Origin: Saturnia japonica
Lineage: Eukaryota; Arthropoda; Insecta; Lepidoptera; Saturniidae
DNA length: 64,000 nt
Reading direction: 5' to 3'
Assembly (NCBI GenBank): GCA_033032175.1
Contig: CM065322.1
Coordinates: 2,356,001 to 2,420,000 of the forward strand
Part shown: piece after piece, positions 23,065-35,094 of the stretch
Layout: the number at the start of each line of letters is the position of its first letter
Position numbering within the stretch: position 1 is the stretch's first letter
Translations under genes and position numbers: made by a program
The notes under the pieces: generated by a model
Seen by the model: only the letters and a program-made list of their open reading frames with translations
The model's database searches: none
Told to the model about the DNA's origin: nothing

Positions 23065-23269
23065 AGTACTAGTTAATGTCCTAAATTTTTTCTTATGAAA
23101 TGTGAAGGGCTTTTACATTTTGTTTTTATATGCCGTTTATGATATTATCAGTTATTGTAACATAAGCTCAAAATTTACCAAATTATTATACTCAAAATTA
23201 AAAATCTAACACTTTTTTAAGCTTCAGTGTTTTAACAATACCTATTAATAAATGTTTAGTTATGCCTGT

Positions 23270-23554
23270 ATGTCAAAGTTTAAACGTTCATTATAAAGGA
23301 CACAAAAAACGAATATGTTTTTTTTTGTCCGGATTTAACTCAAAAACGGCTTGATTGATTTTTATGAAATTTTGTACACCTAAGGATTGATAATTGATAA
23401 GCAATAAGAATTTACAAAAATACTTTTACAAATCGTCAAAAAAAATGATTACTCAGCCAATTTTGATGAAAATTTATACATGGAAAATGTTGTATAATTT
23501 CTGCGTTTATTTATAGGCTATAATAATCTTATTATATTAAGTGAGCAATTCTTG

Positions 23555-23593
<39 letters not shown>

Positions 23594-23717
23594 AATAAGT
23601 TTCTCGGAAAGGGCTCCAACGATTTCGATGAAACGTTGCAATTACATAATGTTCTACATTCCAAGTTTTTTTTTTTTTTTTATAAGACACCGAGCACAGC
23701 TCGGTCGCCTAGATATT
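23270..23717 (+). mobile_element. Family 4-like repeat with Helitron-style end
   Basis: Two blocks of the type 'ttaactcaaaaacggcttga' and 'caacgatttcgatgaaac', and an end 'caccgagcacagctcggtcg' then CCTAG and A. The GC hairpin (gagc-acagctc) before CTAG is the expected 3' signature. An AT microsatellite (about 23559-23591) and a T run (about 23665-23680) lie inside. Confidence 0.5.
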
Positions 23718-24179
23718 TGTAAATAATATGAGGAAAAATAAAATTACGGGATGCTCTATAAACGCGTGTGGGGCACGGGGAAAAGTTATTTATAAATATT
23801 TTTTAAATTTCAGAAATAAACGTTAAAGTAAAGATGTTATAATATGAAATATAATATGAAAAATAATTAGTTTTCAATTTTACAGCGTGCTTTTGTAGGT
23901 ACTTAGAAAAGTCTTCGCTTTTTTTGAGTACATACTTACCTACTATATACCTAAACAAACAAATTTTAAAAATCATTATGTAAGGAATCTAAAAAGGCAT
24001 TTATGAATATTTGTCGTATACCACGGACCTACAATAACTACTAATCAAAACTTGATAATTTTTTTCCTTTCCAAAAATCAATTGAAAAAAGAAATCGTTC
24101 AAATTCATCGAGATTTATTAAACGCATGTAACACATATTTCATGAACACTTACTCAAGGTAACACTCTAAGAACAGACG
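23718..24179. other. No feature recognised
   Basis: AT-rich, no signal. Confidence 0.45.
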
Positions 24180-24375
24180 TACCACATACATATAACTTCA
24201 CGCCGCGACTCTGAAAAGTGGAGCAGTACTCTTGAATAACAAACAATCTGGGGGACCTTTGGTCAAGTAAGGGAAGTAGGAACAACGACAGGCTACCCGA
24301 GTATTTTGGCAGCGGCGCGGCGCTGTGCAGAATTGGTCAAATTAATTTAACATGGCTGAAACCGTATGTCACAGT
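24180..24375 (+). mobile_element. Family 3 Helitron-like repeat, degraded
   Basis: 'cttcacgccgcgactctgaa', 'agtggagcagtact', 'caggctacccgagtattttg', 'gaattggtcaaattaattta', 'acatggctgaaaccg' match the order at 46535-46709. The terminal CTAG is mutated (gtcacagttac). Confidence 0.55.
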
Positions 24376-24754
24376 TACTAAACAATAAATAAGTCACAAA
24401 TACAAATAACCTAAATTCTTATATCGACAATCTCGAAGTAGAAAACTTTAGAACAATTTGTTAAAAAATCCCTACATCATAAGAAGTGATTTAAAAATAT
24501 TAACCACAAAGACGCGGCATTATGGTCCCATAACGTAATCATTCATTTTATATGTTAAAGCTTGACGGTGACAGTCAAGTAATAAGAAAGGTAACAAATG
24601 TCACAACTAACCGAACTCACGCAAGAGTCTAAAAGTCCATATTTCCAGAACGGCGACGTCACGTTTTCCAATTGGCATTTCAAATCACATGACTCGCAGA
24701 CAAAAATATTAATTTTCCAAATGGTAAATTAAATAAATAAACATTTACTTTTTA
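24376..24754. other. No feature recognised
   Basis: No repeat match. Contains a GACGTCAC motif near 24655. Confidence 0.4.
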
Positions 24755-24985
24755 CCCAACTTCGAAAAAGGAGGGTTATGTTTTTCGAGCGTATTTAGCG
24801 ACATCTATCTCGCCACATACGACGCATCATTCATCGCGATATTAAAATTAACCCAAAAATTGAAATATATACAAAAATCCGACAACAACCTTTGGACAGC
24901 TGCCCGCCCGCTAGACATATCAGCCGTCTGGTCGGAGGATCCTCCCTTTTCAATGGTTACCCACATATGCATACAGGTTTGTATT
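24755..24985 (+). repeat. Dispersed repeat D, copy 1
   Basis: 'acttcgaaaaaggagggtta', 'cgacatctatctcgccacat', 'acgacgcatc', 'acaacaacctttggacagct', 'gcccgcccgctagaca'. Much of this order recurs at 37700-38010, and its first motif also at about 12251-12285. Class unknown, non-coding. Confidence 0.6.
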
Positions 24986-25092
24986 TATGTGTGTATGTAT
25001 TAAGAGAAAAACAGGCAAAAAAATTGTTCCTGATTTGTGTAATGTTTTAAGTTTTTTATTTCGAACAATTTTACTTAACAACTTACTTTAAT

Positions 25093-25330
25093 TTTAAAAC
25101 ATGCAGTCTACTGATGGGTTGCTCTATAAGCTAGAACACCATATCATAACATTAATATCTTTAGCACTTCGTAGAAAGCTTGTGGGGATGTCGTTCTTGC
25201 ATAAAATTTTAATAACAGAATTGACTGTCCACTTCTTTTGCAGAAGTTCACGATTAGGACCCCCACCAAATATCCCTGATTTAAGATTCCATTATTCCAA
25301 ACTCGATATGCAAGAACCAATGTGAGTTTT
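25093..25330 (+). pseudogene. Possible LINE ORF2 C-terminal tail
   Basis: One open frame of about 75 codons reads LISLALRRKLVGMSFLHKIL, then ITELTVHFF and PDLRFHYSKLDMQ. The spacing of the hydrophobic and basic residues is like the C-terminal tail of non-LTR retrotransposon proteins (a LxxRRxxxxxxFLxKI block). No catalytic domain is present, so this is a suggestion only. It could also be an unrelated frame. Confidence 0.4.
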
Positions 25331-25479
25331 AACACTACGGTGTGTAGACTGTCTCGTTTTTAAAACAACCTAGATGACTCGGCTGATTTATTTGCAGATT
25401 AAATGCAAGATTTTAAAAAGAATATTGTGAAGTATTTGGGAGTCACATAAATCTGAAGTTATTTAAATTTTATTAACAT

Positions 25480-26560
25480 TTTAATAATATTTTTAATTTA
25501 ATTTTGATTTTCTGTTGTTTGTATAACGATAGGACTTTTTTAATGACGTTGTTATCTATGCACTTTTGCAATCTCATAGGTAGTTCATTGATCCCTTTAC
25601 TAAAAAAACCATGGGGGCGAGAATCAATAAACTCTTTGAAGGCCGTTTGGACTGCCGCCTTGGAGTTGAATTTTTTTCCTTGTAAGAAGTTGTCCAAATT
25701 CCGGAAAAAATGGTAATCTGTTGGAGCAAGTACGATGGATGTCGCAGACATTCCAATTGTAGCTCATCTAACTTAGTGGTTGTTTGTTGTGCAGTGTATG
25801 ATCTTGCGTTGTCGTGAAGCAGCAGTGGCCTAGAGCGATTGACCAACCTCGGTTGTTTAGCAGCTAGTTCTTCCTTCATGGTTTGCAGTTGCTGACAATA
25901 GATATCTGCCGTAATCGTTGGGCCAGATTTTAGAAATCTGTAAGTGAACGACACCGGCGCTAGTCCACCAAACGCTCGCAAGTAATTTTTTCTGAGTCAA
26001 TTTTCGTTTAGGGCAGAATTGGGCGGGGTCTCCAGGGTTCAGCCATTGCCACGAGCACTTCCGATTATTGTACAGTATCCACTTTTCATCACAACTAATG
26101 ATTCGATTTTAAATCCCTTCATTATTGTGTCGGTTGAGCTAAGTAACACAGCAGTCGACGCGTGTTTGCAAGTTCGATTCACTCAATTCATGAGGTACCC
26201 ATCGTTCAAGTTTTTTTACTTTCCCGATTTGCTTCAAGTGGATTAATACAGTTTTATCACTTACCCCGAAGCCTGCAGCTATCTCTGAAGTGCTTTGTGA
26301 TGAACTCGCTTCCACAATAGTCTTTAATTCTTTATTTTCCACTTTGATATCCGGCCGTCCACGGGTTTGGTTCTGAAGGTCGAAATTTCCAGAACGAAAA
26401 CGTTAAAACCAAAAACGTACCGTGCTTTATTTTGCGACACCAGCGCCTGTACACATCATTAATCCTTCAAGCTGCTTCTGCTGCACTGGTGCCACGGTAG
26501 AGCTTGTACTCGTAAATATACCGATATTTCATGTTTTCCGTTGTGCGGTAATAAGCGACA
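25480..26560 (-). pseudogene. Mariner transposase fossil (DD34D spacing)
   Basis: Minus strand, N- to C-terminus: YIYEYKLYRGTSAAEAA (near 26530), then ASSSQSTSEIAAGFGVSDKT and VLIHLKQIGKVKKLERWVPH (helix-turn-helix and linker; 26342-26140), the block SFTYRFLKSGPTITADIYCQ (25940), RPLLLHDNARSYTAQQ (25830, second catalytic D), and in a shifted frame LAPTDYHFFRNLDNFLQGKK (25725, third catalytic D), ending HGFFSKGINELPMRLQKCID. Allowing for the frameshift, the second and third D are about 34 residues apart, the mariner spacing. Several stops and shifts make it dead. Terminal repeats are not identified. Confidence 0.9.
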
Positions 26561-26936
26561 TCAAAGAAAAAAATTATGAGGAAAAAACAAATGAATGACT
26601 GTTTTCAAAACTCAAATGTACCAGCTAAATAAATTTACAAATTTGAATTTGGAATACTTAACCAAAGAGGAGATATTTCTGTTCTAAATTGTCATTACGA
26701 CAAAACGCTAATTTCATATGTAAGGACCTAATAATTTTGTTAAACATTTTGGCTTTTTTATTATCATTACTGACTTCAACATTCATTTATGATATGGAAT
26801 ATAAAAAAAGAAAAATTGTATTCAGTAAGATCACAAATGAAGCATGCGGTGGTGGCCTTAAACGGCAAATGCACTGAAAAATGTTTTGATTTTGTGAATA
26901 TGAATGAAATGTTGTATTGGCCACTAGCCATTCATT
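26561..26936. other. No feature recognised
   Basis: AT-rich flank of the mariner fossil. It probably includes its eroded 5' end. Confidence 0.4.
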
Positions 26937-27188
26937 TTACATAAATAAATAAATAAAAGTGTCTCGGCTAGCATCTGGATACCAACAAATATATTCGCCT
27001 TCATCGTGGGTAAATCTCAATCTTTTTCGGGCCGTATTACTGTTGGATCCTTTGTCGCCAATCACAGGGATAGGGGGTCTCACTACCAATAGATGCGCGC
27101 AAAACAATTTGAAAGCGCTGCAGCCAACATCACAAAACAATACTTCAACCAATGCCCTCGACACATGAGGTTCTAATTTATGGAACAT
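26937..27188 (-). repeat. Possible retroelement 3' end with TTTA tail
   Basis: On the minus strand a moderately GC-rich segment (ctcatgtgtcgagggcattg, then 'gtgagaccccctatccctgt', 'gagatttacccacgatgaag') ends in (TTTA)n at about 26939-26958. A short simple-repeat tail after a unique segment is typical of a LINE or SINE end. An 83-codon open frame covers it but has no domain that I recognise. Confidence 0.4.
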
Positions 27189-28254
27189 TCTTTAAAACCT
27201 AAAAATATATTCTAAACAATAAGTGCATACTGTTTATCGCGCATCAAGTTTTTTTTAAAGAACTATATTGTGTTGGTGACGTGCAAAATAAACTCTAACG
27301 ACCGATACATTTATATGTGTATTCTATTGACGGCACGGTGCTGCGGCGGATTTCAAAGCTCGGATTTCATGATCTAGAGCCATAGACCACCACCAGGTTA
27401 ATGGCACTGTTTTGTCTTTGGTATTGATGAGAGAGGATCCAGTTGTGTATGCCTAAATTACCGGTAGTTTGCTGTCTACCCCGCATACCATTGTGTCGCC
27501 GTTATATAGCGGCCGAATTTAGTAAAAATCCCTGATCGCCAACACTCTCAATCCATACCACTTGGGGTGTTTTAGAGGGTATTTACCAGTTACATATGGA
27601 AAAGTTTTTAGAAAAGTCTTATAATGTTGGTAACTGTTAATTGTTTAGCCTTAATAATGACCGACGATGCTATTAAATTATATAAACTTTCTGGTTAATC
27701 ACAATATGAAGTGTATGAACGATGAATTAAAACTAAAGACCACAATACACACAATCTAAACAATTATTATCCTGCAGTTACGATCACTCTGTATATAATA
27801 AATAGTTCTATAAAAATTGTTTCTACTCTACATGGACCTGTTAAGCTTCAATTACTCCTATAGAGCAAAACTTCCAACATAAACAGGCCTTTACCAAGGG
27901 GTGTATTTCCTTTAATTGTCGCATAACGAGCAAAGTGCGGGGGGTCCGCTTAAATTGGTAAACGATACAGTTCTTTACGAAGTACTGTTATACTTGCAAT
28001 TACTCCTAATTATGGAAGTAATAATTAGTACCGTGTAAAGTATAAAAAATCAATCACTTTGAATTCCATGTGCTTGGTCAGTCAACCCTGTCAGTTTTAC
28101 TGACCGTCATACTAATAACGGAATAATGTTGATTTATATTTAAGCTGTTTTCAAACAGTTATCGTGTTAATTCTGGATGGTAGGACACGAAAATTATATC
28201 CGAATTATAGGGCTTACTAGTTAGTTAGTAATAGTTGTACTATTTTATTTAAAA
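27189..28254. other. Unassigned; GC-richer at about 27330-27560
   Basis: The sub-block has a mixed composition (ggcacggtgctgcggcggat) that might derive from a coding element, but no frame could be assigned. The rest is AT-rich. Confidence 0.35.
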
Positions 28255-28860
28255 CTAGCTATGCTTGCGGCTGCGCTCGTGTGGATTACAGAATGTCCTC
28301 GATCAGGTACACACACGAATAGTGCTTACTTACTGTTCCCGATTATTTTAAAGACATAGACGCTTATTTTAGATGATCCTTAGAAGATAGACATACGCTC
28401 TCGCTGGCTTTTTTGTAGGTCTTTTAGATCTAAAACTATGTACTGCATTAATTTGATATATTTCTTACAATGTACTCGGCGTAAGACATACATATGTGAG
28501 ACATACGATATAAAAAAACAAGTTAGTTTTAAATTATAAAATCTAAAATTCTTAATTAGCCACTGAATCGTCCCATATCGCGGTTTTTTATAATTGATTT
28601 TTATTTGCGCAGAACCCTAAACTACGTTTTATTAAAATAAAAGTAGCCTAAGTTACTCCTACCTATCAGTGAAAGTCACGTAAAAATGGTCCATCCGTTT
28701 CGTAGATTAATCGGAACAAACAGAAAGACAGACAGACACAAAAAAAAATGGTTTTTGATTTTGATTGGTTGAGGTATCCTGTATACTTTCATACGCATTT
28801 AATAAAATGCTGTTATTTTGACATTACAAACAGACACTTCAATTTTATTAATTGTATAGA
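28255..28860 (-). mobile_element. Family 1 Helitron-like element, full length
   Basis: Minus strand: A then TCTATACAATTAATAAAATT at the 5' end (28860), 'aatgtcaaaataacagc', 'ggaccatttttacgtgactt', 'cttagaagatagac' on the plus strand, and a 3' end at CTAG (28255-28258) followed by host T. Both host bases obey A^T. At about 606 bp it is the longest member here. It is non-coding. Confidence 0.85.
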
Positions 28861-30576
28861 TTATGATAAAGTGCGGTGGTTACCACGCATAACAAAGTTT
28901 TCACACATATGTGTACAAAAAAATAGATATTCGCAAAAATATATATAAGATATATTAAAAGAAACTAAACAACCGGAAATGACCAGTTTAGTAGCAACCG
29001 ATCCGAGACTAAACGTAAAAAAAAACTCACCTACCATTACGTGAGGTCCGCGTGAGAGACGCAATTATTTTCCAATTTTAATCAAAAATATCGTATTCTC
29101 AGCCTTTCACTTCCACTTAAACATTTAAATGTCAATCTAACGCTCTGTGTAACCCGGCCTTAACTTTGGTTTCTTTCGCTTTAAGACTAAATTAAAGTCG
29201 GCTCGTATACGTTAGAGTTTAAAATTGTCTGGCGACGTTAAATTGATCTAAAACAATTCTGTTTCGTATGATTAATGTTAGCGTAACTATTGTACTTCAA
29301 TTGATGCGTCTTTTGTTTCAATTTGAAAATCGACTCTATATCCATTCACTGAAGATACGTTTTAAACTGTTGTCAGATAAATAAATCTCAAGCAGAATTT
29401 AGAAAGTCTGTATATATGTAGCGAAAAAATTGATAAAAATAACATTAACATTGTTATAATGATCACAAATCATAGAATAATATACTATAAATTATCCATT
29501 AAAATGAAGTAATTAGGTACGTGTATTGATTTTTAAAATATATTCGAAATATATATTATAATCTGTCATTATCATTTTCGTGGTTTATATAAGTACATAA
29601 GCCTGCTCCATATGGTGAGCAATAATGGAACACGCACACATAAACGCGTATGTACGAGGATCTCGGATGAAGTCGGTCGAACGCTAGTCGCGAGTGTCCG
29701 CGCTTATCCAATACACCTGTCTTGGGGGCGAGTGCTATAGGCACTCAGCGACGAAGGCGTGACGACAAGCTCTCAAGGGTGCTAAGTGGTCGAACATCGG
29801 CTTCGACTGTTGTCGTAGGTGGTAGTTATTTAATAATCTGTCAATTTTGGTCTAAGCTAGCCAAAATATAAAAAGAAAAGGTTTCTTACGGAGCCTATGT
29901 ACCAGTGTGGTGTGGTCTGTTTGTTTCAAATGAATGCAAGTGCAGTGTCACTTGTATAACACGAGCGGATGCTAGACTCAAGGGTTTCATAGCGAGGGAA
30001 CAGACTTAGGCTTGAGTTGCCGCAGAAGGAGGTCTTGGCGGGTTGAACACTCGTTGAATATGACAAGTGAATGCAGCTATGTTCCGCTTTTTTAGCTAAA
30101 TCCCATATTATGACTGTAAATTTCCCGCAAATCCTTGCCCTAAAGTTGGCAACCATAATCATAATACAAGCAAATGGCATTTTATACGAAACCACGTTTC
30201 AGTATATGAACTCACTAAAATTACCCTATTACAAGTATTTTCAAAGCGCACAGTGAATAACTAATATACCCGTGTTTTGGAAACATCAACCGTTCTTAGG
30301 GAACGCCAGTGTGAAAGGAATCAATGATATATTTATTGTGTTCATACGATGTTTCGCGGTCGAGTGACCACGGCTTCTGCCTTATACCCTCTGGTTTTTA
30401 AATAAACATAAGTTTCTTTTCTGTTTACATAGTTATAGCAGTACGAAAAATAAAGAAAGAAATAATGAAAGAAAGAAATAAAGATTTATCTATAACAAAG
30501 GCATTTGAGGCTACAGATAATTTTAAAATTACTAATAATAGAGAATCAACATGGGTAGAGAATAGTAGTGAAGCAA
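28861..30576. other. Unassigned, with two GC-richer patches
   Basis: Patches at about 29620-29820 and 29925-30060 have balanced base composition. The second has a weak 89-codon minus frame. Neither shows a domain, splice structure or repeat match that I can support. Confidence 0.35.
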
Positions 30577-30775
30577 TGATGACTGAGTTGGTAGCGTGTA
30601 CGGACATCGCGTCGATCGAAGTGAGTTCGAATTCCTGCAATGAGCCTGAGTTTCCGGTGAAGGAAAACATCGTGATGAAACCATAACATAGGGTATTTTG
30701 TAATAACTGTCTATCTATCTACCACCCTCAAGTTAAAAATCTATCGCTAAGCACAAATAAGCATAAATAGTTATA
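30577..30775 (+). repeat. Family A SINE
   Basis: 'gatgactgagttggtagcgt' (box A region), 'gagttcgaattcctgc' (box B), 'gagcctgagtttccggtgaa', 'acatcgtgatgaaaccataa', 'taccaccctcaagttaaaaa'. The end is truncated relative to 16081-16400. Confidence 0.75.
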
Positions 30776-31099
30776 CGAGTAGCTAAGTGAGCTAAAAAGA
30801 AATTCGCGTTTCTTTTCATAGGATTCCCATTAGAAGCCTTTACTAAAATACTATTGAACATACACCAGTAGATAATATATTTATCATGTTGTTTTTATAT
30901 TATGATTTCCTTTATATTAACAGTCCTTATCATTAACACACGAATAATGGATTCGACAAAATTTGTTACTTAGAAAGTGCGAGAAGTACATACGCGTAAT
31001 TTGGCATAATATAAGTTTATATTCAACCAGTCACAAATAGTATATGTACCGCAATACATAATAATACAATTTCTATCAAAACGAAAACCAACTTGAAAG

Positions 31100-31300
31100 A
31101 TTTTTAAGAGTTCCCTTTTGTATATTCGAAGTTAAAAATTCAATGCCAATGAAATTAAAATGGGACCACCCCTCAGGTATCCCTTATCCAACAAAAAAAA
31201 AAGAATCATCAAAATCGGTTCATAAACAAAGAAGTTTATGACTGAACATCTATATAAAAAAATATGCTTTCATTTTGAGTAATTGTTTTCTTGAAGTCGG
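31100..31300 (-). repeat. Dispersed repeat H, copy 1
   Basis: Contains 'aaaatgggaccacccctcag', 'aatcggttcataaacaaaga' and ends 'ttcttgaagtcggtaaaa'. The same order, more or less, is at 39355-39530 and 56518-56715. The terminal 'accgacttcaa' motif is common in lepidopteran repeats. Class unknown. Confidence 0.5.
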
Positions 31301-31307
31301 TAAAAAA

Positions 31308-31785
31308 AAATCAAAATCAAAATAATCTTTATTCAATTTAGGCCCTAAGAAGGCACTTATTAACGTCAAAACACTACTGCCGGTTCGGAAAATATTCCAG
31401 ACGGCAAGAAACTCGATCGCGGTCATCATTATTTTTCCAACTGGACAAATAATATCACAGTTTATAAGCACATTATTGCGCAATTCAATGGATACACAGA
31501 GAGGAAGTCACTTCCAGTCATCACTACCCTATAATAACCTTTTGACAGTAAAACCTGCTTGACATGGTCCTTGAACTCATTGTCTGGTTTTTGTAATACA
31601 TATGTATCTACCTCAGCTGCTGAATCCCAAAGCAAAACACCGTAAAACATTAAGTTATTGAAGTAAGCGAAGTAGTCTAACTTAGCAATTGTAATATCTG
31701 TTAAATAGCGAATCTTACCTAATGTGAATACAGCAGAACATAATTTTCTCGCCGAATTTTTAATGTGCGAAACAATTATAAGATG
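31308..31785 (-). pseudogene. CR1/Jockey-type LINE 3' end, internally deleted
   Basis: The minus strand gives KLCSAVFTLGKIRYLTDITI, then AKLDYFAYFNNLMFYGVLLW, DSAAEVDTYVLQKPD and directly EFKDHVKQVLLSKGYYR. Compared with 22284-22855, the stretch of about 100 residues between the VLQK block and the DHVK block is missing. The 3'UTR ends with 'ggccctaagaaggcacttat' and a TTTTGA tail on the minus strand, as in the other copies. Confidence 0.85.
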
Positions 31786-32008
31786 GTTAATCTAAAAATA
31801 AACTAGGTACCGTAAAATCCTTAAATAAAATTTATAGTTCTGCGCAATTTCAGACAAATTAATAATAAAGCGCCTTTGCTTGCTGCACTGTTAAAATGGA
31901 AACTACTTACCATATCTTGCAAAAAATAATCTATGTCTTGTGTTAAAAGATTACTTATTAAATTCATTTCAATTAAATTCTGCGTTGGACTGTATTTTTT
32001 TTTATCTA

Positions 32009-32527
32009 TCTATACAATTAATAAAATTGAAGTTTCTGTTTATAATGTCAAAATAACAGTTTTTTACTAAATGGATATGAAAATATATACCTATAACAAA
32101 AAAAACCCATTTCTAAATTTTTTGTCTGTCTGCCTGTTTGTTCCAGGAAATCTCCGAAACCGTTGGACTGATTTTGACAAGATTTTCACTGATAAACAAC
32201 TGACATTATAGGGAGAATTTCAGCTACTTTTATTTTAGAAAAATAATGAGGGTACCGCATCAATAAAAAATACTGGTCATGGTGGATCAATTCGGGCGCT
32301 TAAATAAATGGCTTATGCTGAGTAAACCATAAGAGATAATACAAATTAATGTAAGACATAATTGTAGGCATTAAAAAGACCTACAAAAAAGTCCGAGAGA
32401 TTATATATCTATCTTCTAAGAAACACCCACAATAAGCATTTATGTCTTTAAAATAGTCGGGAGTGGGGTAGCAAGATTCGCGCGGCCAATCTGTAGTTCA
32501 CGTGAGTGAAGCCACGGGCAAAGTTAG
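32009..32527 (+). mobile_element. Family 1 Helitron-like element, full length
   Basis: 5' A then TCTATACAATTAATAAAATT; internal 'ccgaaaccgttggactgatt', 'catggtggatcaattcggg', 'ttatgctgagtaaaccataa', 'tctgtagttcacgtgagtga'; 3' end 'gggcaaagTTAG' followed by T, one substitution from CTAG. Length 519 bp, non-coding. Confidence 0.85.
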
Positions 32528-32859
32528 TATTTTATATAAATCAAATGCGCAAACAAATGGAATGCTAACATTCGAAAACATCGTTGGTAGTCGCGACTAG
32601 CGAACCCGCGAGACCGTGACGTTACTGGTCCATACCTACGGTGAAAATTGTATGAAAATTAATCATATAAAGAAGTGTAAAGCGATGTATAGCCAGACAG
32701 ACAGTACGCGCGTCTTGATGAGCTCAGTGTATAACGGCCTATATACAGAGATGTATTTTTGTAACGAAGTTACTTAAAGCGGGGTGGGAGTTAAACTGTT
32801 ATAAGTGACAAACCCTAGCAACACAAAAAAAAACACTTAAAGGATTTTCAAAACTATGA
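32528..32859. other. No feature recognised
   Basis: Mixed sequence with an imperfect palindrome around gtcgcgactagcgaacccgc (about 32590). No gene or repeat match. Confidence 0.4.
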
Positions 32860-32864
32860 CCGTA

Positions 32865-33276
32865 GTGGAATTGGCTCAGCTGTGTTATGACCAGATTTCT
32901 ACGTACTGTTGAATGTACAGTACGAGTGGTTAATAGTTCGAGTCTCGCTGATTTGGGATTTTATATAAAAAATGTCATTTCTCTTAGTTTTTGTATATAA
33001 AGTTATGAAAATAAGGATTTTATTATCAATTATTCTTATAAAAATGTACACTAATTATAAAATACAAACAAATTATAAATTCAATTTGAATGCGCTGATT
33101 ACGTTTATAATTTGTTTATATTTCATAAGAATAATGAATAATAAAATGTTTATTTCCATAACTATGTAAACAAAAACTAAAAAAAAGAGTTTATATTAAA
33201 AAAAATACTAAATTAGCAGGACTCGAACCATCGACCACTCGTATTGTACATTCAACAGTACGTAAAAGTCCGGTCA
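32865..33276. repeat. Inverted pair of tRNA-like units around an AT-rich core
   Basis: Left unit (plus, about 32872-32965): 'ttggctcagctgtgttatga' (box A), 'tacgtactgttgaatgtaca', 'tagttcgagtctcgctga' (box B). Right unit (minus, 33276 down to about 33185): 'tacgtactgttgaatgtaca', 'tggttcgagtcctgctaatt'. The two are inverted copies separated by about 220 bp of AT-rich DNA. The right unit is cut by the Helitron that starts at 33277. Confidence 0.75.
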
Positions 33277-35046
33277 TCTATTCAATTAATAAAATTGAAG
33301 TGTCTGTTTGTAATATCAAAATATCAGCTTTTTACTAAATGCAAAATATGAAAGTATATACGATACCTATAACAAAAAACTCATTTTACATTTTTTTGTC
33401 TGTCTGTTTGTTCCGGGTAATCTCCGAAACAGTTGGACCGATGTTGACGGGACATTCACTGATAGATAGCAGATGTTATAGGGAGTAACTTAGGCTACTT
33501 TTATTTTTGACATAGAATTAGGGTGCCACGCAAATAAAATAAAACTGGTCATAGTGAATTCGGGCGCTTAAATGGCTTACGCTGTGTTAAACATTAGAGA
33601 TATATCAAACTAGAAAACCAGAAAGGCGTACAATTTTCAAAATACTCTTGCGTTTGAACCTTATGACCGGGGCTGCGCGGGTGGTGGGGATGAGAAGCTC
33701 GTTTCTCGGAAATTTAGTCGCGATGGATTCGCTTCACCGGAGCGCAGCATGAATTCTGCGTTAAACACTATTATAAAAATGGCGATTCATGCGGTATTGT
33801 TCGACGTTTATTTCGGCGTGAGTTTGGATTCCATGACGGAAATAAGTGTCCAAAGGAAAGTGTGATTCGATCGTGGGTCAGAAAGTGCGAAGCTATTGGT
33901 TCGACTCTGAAGGACGCCCAAGGTCAACAAGAACGGAAGACACAATTAAACTAGAGCTTCAGTTCAAAGTAATCCTCGCATGCGGTCAGCTGAACTTGTG
34001 GTGCCCAGAACATCTTTGCGTCGCATTTTGTTGAAAGATTTGAATGTGCTCCAGTATAAAATTCAACTCGTGCAGGAATTACTGCCAAATGACCCAATTT
34101 TACGACGAGCTTTTGTTGAAACAATGTTGGAACGCTTTCAGAGTTTCAACAATATTCTGTTCTCCGACGAAGCCCATTTTCACTTAAATGGGCATGTCAA
34201 TAAACAGAATTGCCGTTATTGGGCTACAGAGAACCCACGTGCAAAACATAAAAAGCCTCTGCATTCGCCGAAAGTAACCGTTTGGGTGGCCATATCAGTA
34301 CACGGAATTATTGGACCCCATTTGCTTGAAAATCAACAAAAGCAATCTGTCACTGTAAATTCCGACCGATACATAGCCATGTTAAGGGATTTTTTCTTTC
34401 CGCAACTGCAACTAATTTGAAACCTATAATCGTGCTACGTGGTTTCAACAAGATGGTGCGACATGCCATACATCTAATGCTTCGTTGGCGGCCGTAAACG
34501 AGATGTTTGCTTGGAAACTGATACCGCGCCGAGGTGTCACCGCATGCATGGCCGCGTGGAAGTCCGGATCTAACGCCACTGAAAAGTAGAGTCTACTCCA
34601 ATAACCCAGCCACAATTAACCAGTTGAAGATAAATATCTGAGAAGAAATGACAGCTATTCCTCGCGCAATATGTCAGCGAGTTTTTTCCAAATTGAGGTT
34701 CAAATTCGAGGAATGTTTGCAGCGGGATGGTGCACACCTGAATGATGTAATTTTTAAGAAATAAATTTCCCAGATGTCTATTTTAATTGAAATAAAGATG
34801 TGTATGTGTATTGTATTTAGTTTTCTTTTTATTATTATTTTAAATTCGCAAATCTTTGTGGCCCACCCTGTACTACACAATTTTAGATATTAAAAAGACC
34901 TAAAGAAGAGTCCGAAAGAGTACATCCCTATCTTTTAAGGAACAGCCACAATAAGCATTTTTATCCTTAAAATAGCCGGGAACGAGAAAGCGACATTCGC
35001 GCGGGCATTCTGTAGTCCACGTGAGTGAAGCCACAGGCACAGCTAG
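33277..35046 (+). mobile_element. Family 1 Helitron-like element carrying a nested transposon
   Basis: The 5' part (33277-33612) starts TCTATTCAATTAATAAAATT and runs through 'taatctccgaaacagttgga' to 'cgctgtgttaaaca'. The 3' part (34874-35046) resumes with 'gatattaaaaagaccta' and ends 'ccacaggcacagCTAG' followed by T. The gap is filled by the element at 33613-34873. The Helitron is therefore older than that insertion. Confidence 0.85.
33613..34873 (+). pseudogene. DDE transposase (Tc1/mariner superfamily, DUF4817-type head), broken
   Basis: A nested DNA transposon remnant. In one frame the region near 33795-33920 gives VRRLFRREFGFHDGNKCPKE and SVIRSWVRKCEAIGSTLKDA, the helix-turn-helix head seen in insect DUF4817 transposases. 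The frame at 33980-34420 gives RTSLRRILLKDLNVLQYKIQ, LVQELLPNDP, NILFSDEAHFHLNGHVNKQN (first catalytic D), SPKVTVWVAISVHGIIGP and VTVNSDRYIAML. After a frameshift FQQDGATCHTSNASL carries the second D. The third acidic residue is lost in a scrambled stretch near 34560. The right end 'gtggcccaccctgta' looks like a terminal repeat. The matching left end was not found. Confidence 0.82.
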
Positions 35047-35094
35047 TCACACAATATAATAACGAAAGAAACTTAGCTACTACCGGGTGTTTCA

